DNA from: Aplectana chamaeleonis
Taxonomy: Eukaryota; Nematoda; Chromadorea; Rhabditida; Cosmocercidae
DNA length: 64,000 nt
NCBI GenBank assembly: GCA_029168955.1
Contig: JAPDOI010000175.1
Location: forward strand, 310,001-374,000
Direction: 5' to 3'
The notes below the pieces were generated by a model that saw nothing but the letters and a program-made list of their open reading frames with translations, was not told the origin of the DNA and did not search any database. Position numbers and translations under genes: made by a program. Positions 57,881-64,000 of this stretch are shown here, piece by piece (positions within the stretch are counted from its first letter, which is position 1; the number at the start of each line of letters is the position of its first letter).

Positions 57881-58452
57881 ATAGATAGGTCCGCACGGCC
57901 CGTACTATGTCGTCAACGACGTTTGAAGCGCTGAAAACTGTCCAGGATGACAATATTTGACAATGTTTGAGCAATCATGCCTTCCACGCCCGTATTTTCA
58001 CACCCCTTCGAGTAACAGAATGAGAATCGATACTTGAGAAAACATGTGATAACTTAGAATGATAGCACTATGAAAAGGGAGTGCAGTAGAGAAAAAACTC
58101 GATTTACCTCAATATAACATGTTTGTGCACTGATAAAATCCTCCATTTCAAGAGATCAGCCAAAGCAGAGCGGCATTCTCGGAAGTGGACGAGAGTCAAT
58201 AGGTATGCAGACATGTTATACTCAAGTAAACCAAGCTGTTTCTCTCGTGCACTCCCATTTGATAGTGCTATCACTCTCGATTATCACACGTTTTCACAAG
58301 TATCGATTCTCATTCTGTTACACGAAGGGGTGGGAAAATACGGGCGTGGACGGCAAGATTGCTCAAACATTGTCAAATATTGTCATCCTGGACAGTTTTC
58401 AGCGCTTCAAACGTCGTTGACGACATAGTACGGGCCGTGCGGACCTATCTAT
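57881..58452. repeat. Long palindrome, 205-bp arms
   Basis: The left arm starts ATAGATAGGTCCGCACGG and includes GTCGTCAACGACGTTTGAAG and AGAATGAGAATCGATACTTG. The right arm carries the complements in reverse order and ends GGACCTATCTAT. The arms run to about 58086 and from about 58241, with a 155-bp loop. It is immediately followed by a CACGCTCG-family MITE right end (58455-58496). Confidence 0.88.
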
Positions 58453-59480
58453 GCTGTTATCTCGACTATGCTTGCGAGCGTGTATGCTGCCTTTAGTACC
58501 AGCAGTGATGTGGCGTGAAGTTGTTTCTGCAGTAAGATCTTGATTTAGACATTCAGGGTCGTGTGTAGGTGTTAGCGGTAGATGAGCAGGAGAGTGTTCA
58601 TGTGGAGACGCCGAGTCCTGTAGAGGTGATTGCGGAAGAGAAGCAGCAGGATCTACATCCGGAAAACGTTGAGGCGAGTCCAATAAATGGTAGTCATCAT
58701 CGTCTGGCCGATTGTCGTCGTTGGGACAACTCGTTCACGAGTTGACCTCATATGTGGATCGTTGGAGATTCGCTAGCGTTTGGAGTTTCCGGGCTTTGTT
58801 CTGTCATAGTAAGACTGCTCACAAAGGATTTACACATCGATAAGGATTGCCCTTGAGCAGGGAAGCGGGTTAAAGGGATGTCGAAACCTTTTTAACGTGC
58901 CCCTGTGTCATACGCCGCAGTCTCTCTAGAGGCAATTTTTTCTGCATTGCAATTGTTCACAATGGATATAGGGAATGATATGCCACGCTTTAGCAGAAAT
59001 TCACGCTTGGTCATTCCCATCGATTTCGGATTTGTCGTTATAGAGGCCACGCTTACCGGTTTCAAATTCTTCGAGGAAACTGGACCTTTTTACAAAATCC
59101 TTTTTATCTGTATCGGTAGGGAGATGAAGCAGCATAGAAAGTATCTGCGATAAAGAAGTGTCCCTTGCAGTGGTCGGTTGAAGGAAAGTCTGCATTCCTG
59201 CTTGCCCTTTTGGCCTTCCAGGACCTGTTCATTTATTCCATTTCATTCGCCCTTCAGTAAGCGATCACAAAGAAGCAAATTTTTTAGCCAACTTAATATA
59301 TGCTATTTCTAGCTTTTCGACCTCAGCGAGAATGTTAAGCGAGTTCGAGAGGCGGAATAGTTGGCTTATCTCAACATCATGAGTGTAACTTTTCAAACCT
59401 GACATACGTGAAAAAAGTGACTAGGCGAGTTTTCCGGCTTGGGCTGGTGCAGTGCTTATTTGGAAGGGGATCACAAGAAA
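58453..59480. other. MITE right end, otherwise nothing recognised
   Basis: TTATCTCGACTATGCTTGCG, GCGTGTATGCTGCCT and TTAG (to 58497) form the right end of a CACGCTCG-family MITE. No gene is supported in the rest. Confidence 0.4.
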
Positions 59481-59740
59481 AATTTACTGCCCAAGTTCCA
59501 GGTAGATTCCCATTAGGGCCGAGATCAGCCGGATAGCCGAAGCATACCTGGTGCCGCTAAGCGATTAATCGATATTACTTGAAAAAAAAAGTTCACAAAA
59601 AAAAGTTACTGCCTGAGTGCCAGGTCGATTGGTCCCGTTGAAGCCGAGAACGAGACTTCGTGAGTTCCATGTGCAAATCCTATGTATCGATCAGCCGGGT
59701 AGCCGTGGTATGCGTGGTGCCGCAAGGCGTGAAATATTGT
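59481..59740 (+). repeat. Diverged tandem duplication
   Basis: TTACTGCCCAAGTTCCAGG and GATCAGCCGGATAGCCG...TGGTGCCGCTAAGCG recur as TTACTGCCTGAGTGCCAGG and GATCAGCCGGGTAGCCG...TGGTGCCGCAAGGCG about 120-150 bp later. It could be a SINE pair; no RNA polymerase III boxes were confirmed. Confidence 0.55.
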
Positions 59741-59787
59741 CAGGTTAAAATGCGATCTACCCACTTGCCCTGTCCTCTATGTCCTCA

Positions 59788-61197
59788 TAAAAAACTCACA
59801 AACTTCCGCAAGACGGGTTATCCAGTGCCGAACCATCTTGTTTCAAAGTTCGACCCATAGTAAGTAACGTGGGTGGACCTACTGATAGGGTTTCTTGGTT
59901 TCTAAACTTGGTTCTCGTCCAATTATTCAAATTCTTTCCTGCTCACCTTCCTAATACTAATTCATTCCTACAAAAATTGCGGGACGCAACACTGGAGGAA
60001 GAGTACGTTATGGAGTCCTTTGATGTAACATCTCTGTACACCAACGTCTCTAACGAAGGTGCTCTGCAAGCTGTTTTTGAAATCCTTACCCAGCATCAGG
60101 CTAACATAAACTTGTTTGGGCTCACCATTTCACAAATCATGTATCTACTGGATAGCTGTCTAAAATGTAACATTTTCAGATGGTCTGGGAACTACTACAA
60201 ACAGGTCAGAGGGCTGGCGATGGGTCAGCGTCTTGCCCCAGTACTCGCTGTGGCATTTATGTCGAAGATTGAGGAGCCCGTACTGGGTCGCAGGCCGCTT
60301 ATCTACTGCAGGTACATTGACGACTGCTTTATTGTGTGTTCTACTCAATTAGAGATGGACACTTGTTTCGAATTGCTCAATCAGCAATCCGAAAACATAA
60401 AGTTAACTCGTGAAGTACCTACAGATAGTTGGCTCTCTTTCCTGAACGTTCAGGTTCAACTTTCCTGAGGGTTAGTAAAAACTAGGTGGTACAGGAAACC
60501 AACAAATAAAAACATCATAATTCATTTTACCTCGGCCCACCCATCCAAAACCAAGCATGCAGTTGTTGGCAATATGTTTCGTACTGCCCTTGCAGTCTCT
60601 TCGGATAGCGAGCAGAAGAGTGTTTCTGCAAATCTAGCCCGCCGCATAGCATTCGAGAACGGTTATCCATCGATAGATGGCCGCCATACGGGACGCGCAC
60701 GGCGGACCGCCCTCTCAGATGTTCACGAGGAAGAAAGGACGAAAGTAGCGTTCCGCGCTCCTTTCGTCTCGGACCACCTCACTTCAGCGATCAGGGCCTG
60801 TATCCGTAGGGCTGATCTTCAAGAAATGGTCTCCGTTGTCGAAATCCCTCCTGCCAACTTTAGGGGGCGATTAGTTCGCAATCGCTTGTATGACCGGGTC
60901 TGCCTTACTCCCTCCTGTGTAATTTGCCCATTTGGTAAGGAGGGTGACTGCATGGCCTCTGGAGTGGTATATCGCATAAATTGTCGTCTGTGTGGGGAAG
61001 ATTTTATAGGGGAGACTGGGAGACCACTATGTGTCAGGATTAAGGAGCACATGGACGGACTGAACAAGTCCAAATTGTCTACTCCGCTTGGGGAACACAG
61101 GGTGCGCAGTCACGACAACAATTGCATTTCAGTTGCTGTTACGATCTTGGCACGTGAAAGCGAAATCTCAGCGCGCAGAACTCTTGAAGCCTTTTGA
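59788..61197 (+). pseudogene. Penelope-like element: RT plus GIY-YIG, 5' truncated
   Basis: The frame opens after TAA at 59788 with KTHKLPQDG and VRPIVSNVGGPT, typical of a Penelope-like reverse transcriptase fingers region. Then come FDVTSLYTNV (motif A), GLAMGQRLAPVLAVAF (motif B), YCRYIDDCFIV (motif C with the catalytic DD) and FLNVQV. A single in-frame TGA at 60466-60468 interrupts the protein. The same frame resumes as TRWYRKPTNKN and SAHPSKTKHAVVGNMFRTAL and runs to 61197. The C-terminal part has spaced cysteines (CLTPSCVICPFGKEGDC) and a GIY-YIG-type nuclease core, VYRINC...FIGETGRPLCVRIKEH. The part before KTHK is missing. Such elements copy RNA and insert using the nuclease. It is recent in appearance but not functional as it stands. 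Confidence 0.9.
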
Positions 61198-61610
61198 TTG
61201 CCGCAAAAACACCCAAAATAAACCGAAAGGACGAATGTGTCGCGGTGACCCAGGAGTTGGCGCCGTACGTTGACCTCTGCGGATTCTGACCAGCCGGTCA
61301 TAATCTGAGGGCGGGTCTGAGCGTGGGCGGTCCCAGGTCTTCGAGGGTGATTCTTAGGGTTCTTACTAGTCAGTCGCCTAACAACTTCCACCCAAGGCTG
61401 TCGGACCTCTTGATCCCCTTCAAAGGTTGGTATAATCTGTGACTTACGTTCTTTTGGTTCACTTCCGTGTGAATCCTTCTCTGTAGAATGAAATGGGGTT
61501 TGGGAGGGTAGTTTCTTGGATCTTAATTCGGTTTTTCCAGGCTCCGAAGAAGGCGAAAATCGCCGAAACGTCAGCCAAATAAAGAGGTTTTTTTTAACAA
61601 TCTTGGTCTC
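61198..61610 (+). mobile_element. Penelope-like element 3' region
   Basis: This is the likely 3' UTR of the element. It ends with a hammerhead-like stem-loop (61542-61578) and a short AATAAAG plus T-run. No coding frame is present. Confidence 0.55.
61542..61578 (+). ncRNA. Hammerhead-ribozyme-like motif, probably decayed
   Basis: CCGAAGA, then a stem GGCGA-AAA-TCGCC, then GAAAC and GTC reproduce the order of a hammerhead core (CUGANGA, stem II, GAAA, cleavage triplet). The second core base is C instead of U. Penelope-like elements are known to carry hammerhead motifs in their terminal regions. Activity is unlikely with the changed base, and the complete three-stem fold was not verified. Confidence 0.5.
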
Positions 61611-62107
61611 GCTTCAACCACCGAATACCACAAGGAGAAAGGATGATTTGGTGACTCAATACGGTTCAAATACGGTCATTTTAACTCGTTTTTGACGCTT
61701 GCAACTTAGTGAGGGCTCTTCTAGGGCCTGCACGAACCCACTAATCTAGTTATCTCGACAACTTTTGCGAGCGTGCCTGCTGCTTTTAAAGAGGCAGCCA
61801 TGCAACATCGTCATTTGAAGGAATCGAAAATTCATTTCCTCCGCAAGAAATCGGTTGGTGGATCTTCCATGACTTCTCATTGAAGAACCGAATAGTTAGT
61901 TCATTTCTATCACCAAGGCTTAATTAAGTGAAGTTCATGGCATACCCTTTTGCGCGGTAATCACCAGGTTCAACTTGTGAGCTCCGCAAACTGAGAGAAC
62001 AAGATCATTCCTTCGTATGTCCTCATACTACGTCTCTGATTTGAGCCTTCAGCAATCCATAAAAAGCCCTGCATACGACCCATCATCACTGAAGCTCCAT
62101 CGCTTAA
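61611..62107. other. MITE right end, otherwise nothing recognised
   Basis: TTATCTCGACAACTTTTGCG, GCGTGCCTGCTGC and TTTTAAAG at about 61748-61790 form the right end of a CACGCTCG-family MITE. No gene signal is present. Confidence 0.4.
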
Positions 62108-62592
62108 AGGCAGTGTTCACGATGAAAATGGTTTCTCTGTTTTTCCGCCTATCTTGAAAACGGCCCCATGCTGATCCCAATGATGTCTCTGAAATCGTAC
62201 AAGACCTTCTGGGAACAGAGTTGTAGTCCCTAAAGATTGAGCTATGGAAACATGGTGGACGAGTTGTCCGAGGCTTGTAACTTCCGTCTTTTGCAGCCGA
62301 TCTATACGAGCTGACCTGAGTAAATAGAGAAGCTGAGAATGAAGGGAAGAACGGGGCTAATGATTGAAAATCATCGCTCATCTCACGATCTCGAGCACTC
62401 ATTTGTTCACGTCGGTGGGCGTGTGATGCGCTTTATGGTTTTCAATGCGCTCGAAGTTGCAACTTCGGGCTCTTTTGGGGCTCTTCCTGGCTCGTTTTCA
62501 TGCGTTCTTTCGACGTTTACGTTACAGAGTGTCCCTCCACTACCCAATCCTGCTGTAAATTTCGAAAACTTTTTTCATCGTGAACACTGCCT
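62108..62592. mobile_element. TTAA-flanked MITE, main subfamily
   Basis: It begins TTAA|AGGCAGTGTTCACGATG and ends CATCGTGAACACTGCCT|TTAA, 485 bp. It is nearly identical in layout to 29588-30072, indicating recent amplification. It lies against the downstream end of the hAT-like fragment. Confidence 0.88.
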
Positions 62593-62596
62593 TTAA

Positions 62597-63190
62597 GAGT
62601 GAGACCAGGCGACTTATAAAGAAACTCCATGAGGTCATCGAGAGACCAGGCTGCTGTGCCCAGGGGGTCAGTCCAACCAAATTCTCTCGTAAGGCATGTA
62701 AGATGTCTTCTCCAGATTCACTTTCGACTTCTACGAGGGCGAGATGAAAGGTCATGGGACGATTGACGGGAGATACAGTTCTCAGCAAAAGACAATCCAT
62801 TTCACTACATTACCTGTGGTACGACATGTTAGAAGTGAGATGAGCAAGTCGTTATCGATGACATATTCGAGGAGATCATATTTCATATTAATGGCGAACT
62901 GCTTGATCATACGTGTAGCACTTCTTGCGTCGTAATGAGCTTCTGGAGCAATCGCTCCCGTCTTCATTGTTGCTATAAGGAGCGGAAATTGTTTGGCAAA
63001 AGAAAGTCCCTCCTTGTGTATGCTGTAGCAGTTGATGTAATTGTTGCTCCTGTTGCTTTCTTCAGTTCGATGTTCTGGTGGTCCAAGAACCTAAAGTGGA
63101 TAACTTTGTGCTGGCCACGCAAATCATGCCGCCTGAGATTTTGTCGCCACATCTTCATGCCTGCTCTGGCACTGGGGAGCTCCTAGCCCA
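62597..63190 (-). pseudogene. hAT-like (DUF4371/KIAA1586-type) transposase fragment
   Basis: Three minus-strand frames read in order. The first has RQNLRRHDLRGQHKVI, resembling the end of a zinc finger with an LxxH...H pattern. The second runs from YSIHKEGLSFAKQFPLL through GAIAPEAHYDARSATRMI and FAINMKYDLLEYVIDNDLLI to SLLTCRTTG, ending at a CACAG|GTAATG donor-like site. The third, EVESESGEDILHALRENLVG, matches the gEDIl..L...L pattern that follows in hAT-related domesticated and transposon proteins. The catalytic residues and C-terminal dimerisation region are missing where the MITE begins. It is either a truncated hAT-like element or a broken derived gene. Assignment is by motif impression only. 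Confidence 0.4.
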
Positions 63191-63731
63191 CAAGTAAACC
63201 GCTCCGAGCGCTCGGACAACTGGGCTCCGAGCCCCAAATCGTGATAGTCGCGGTACTGGCGTGCCACTGTCGCGGAATATATGCGCTTTTCCCGAGGTAT
63301 CGACGGGTTATTCCCACGGTATCGACGCGGTTTCGTCGCGGTGTGGGCTCTGTCTTGTCCTGCTATTTTCACAGTGCCGGAGCGGTTTTGTCTTGCTATT
63401 ACCACTTTGTTGACGTGCTACTATCGCGCTACTGCAGTGGTATTTACGTGCTAAGCTCGCGTCTTTGGCGCACTATTGTCGTGCTATAGACGCGTCGCTG
63501 TAGCGATATTGAGTTATAGTCTTAGCGGTATACACCAACTATTGACCTGGGATTGCACAGCTGTTCACCAGATTCGACCGCTGTTCACCATGTAATTTAC
63601 CTATGGCCGTATTCATGAAACTACGGGAGCCTTCGGGGAAGGTCCAAAGTTCACACGCAGCATACATCGGCTGGTTCTCAAAACCATTCCTGGAGGTTCC
63701 CATAGTTTACAAGAACGATTATAGTCTACCA
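63191..63731. other. Degenerate CGCGGTA-type repeats
   Basis: At 63240-63520 words such as GTCGCGGTA, GGTATCGACG and TGCTATCGCG recur irregularly, which keeps minus- and plus-strand frames open. No gene is supported. Confidence 0.45.
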
Positions 63732-63823
63732 GTTTCGTCTCACACCGCTTCGCGGTGTTCAACGAAACTAGATTTCGCGCCGCTTCGCGGCGCTCGCACA
63801 TGCACTCACGCCGCTGGGCGGCG
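63732..63823. repeat. Cluster of three GC hairpins
   Basis: CACCGC-TTC-GCGGTG (63743-63757), GCGCCGC-TTC-GCGGCGC (63777-63793) and CGCCGC-TGG-GCGGCG (63809-63823) follow at 32-36 bp spacing. The first is enclosed by AGTTTCGT/ACGAAACT. A structured repeat is evident; its role is unknown. Confidence 0.75.
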
Positions 63824-64000
63824 TTCAATTTCCACCCATCATGAAGACCGCGACTTTGTTAAAGATCTTTGCAGCTCGGTAGAAGTGAGCGTCTTTTCTC
63901 CAATCATCGCCATTAGAGGTGATGTTTCGCCATAATCGACCGCTGCAACTGGTGTTCTGTCAAAATGTAAAGTTTTTAAGTACTGTCTCGGAGTTTGCCT

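Overview
The window looks like a repeat-rich, gene-poor stretch of a nematode chromosome, probably a clade V (strongylid, hookworm-like) parasite. Three things point there: a 22-nt exon that matches the nematode SL1 spliced leader at 21 of 22 positions inside a convincing SL RNA gene; nematode-style exons of a CAP/SCP-TAPS (ASP-like) secreted protein; and a dense population of short inverted-repeat elements. No bacterial-style operons are present. The species assignment is inference; the nematode assignment is well supported. No complete, intact host protein gene could be demonstrated. Most open frames are chance frames inside repeats.

Layout. 1-15 kb: MITEs of a TTAA-flanked family (about 1751, 7403, 8699, 9187, 10019, 11421, 14845), fold-back elements (517, 4012), a head-to-head pair of mariner 3' halves (5085-5797) and a possible Tc1-like remnant (about 12000). 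15-27 kb: more MITEs, AT-rich TTCGAATATTCGA arrays, a GC-rich element, a 190-bp-armed inverted repeat and a block of TGACGTCA palindromes. 27.9-28.6 kb: a TA-flanked inverted-repeat element that contains the SL1-like RNA gene. 29-34 kb: MITEs placed end to end, a BEL/Pao pol tail fragment interrupted soon after by a hairpin MITE, and fold-backs. 36-41 kb: a 540-bp GTCT/GTCC microsatellite beside two inverted arrays of one 42-bp minisatellite. 45-52 kb: back-to-back MITEs, hairpins and the CAP gene on the minus strand (51172 to 49415). 54-58 kb: a 1.3-kb inverted-repeat element, a chain of MITEs and a 570-bp palindrome. 59.8-61.6 kb: a 5'-truncated Penelope-like element (RT plus GIY-YIG) with one internal TGA and a hammerhead-like 3' motif. 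62-64 kb: a MITE next to a degenerate hAT-like transposase fragment, then a cluster of GC hairpins.

Functionally the window is dominated by mobile DNA. The two loci most likely to matter to the host are the SL RNA gene (donor of the spliced leader in trans-splicing) and the CAP gene, which carries an apparent frameshift in its last exon. Adjacent MITEs repeatedly share a single TTAA, which suggests precise insertion of one element into the target duplication of another.
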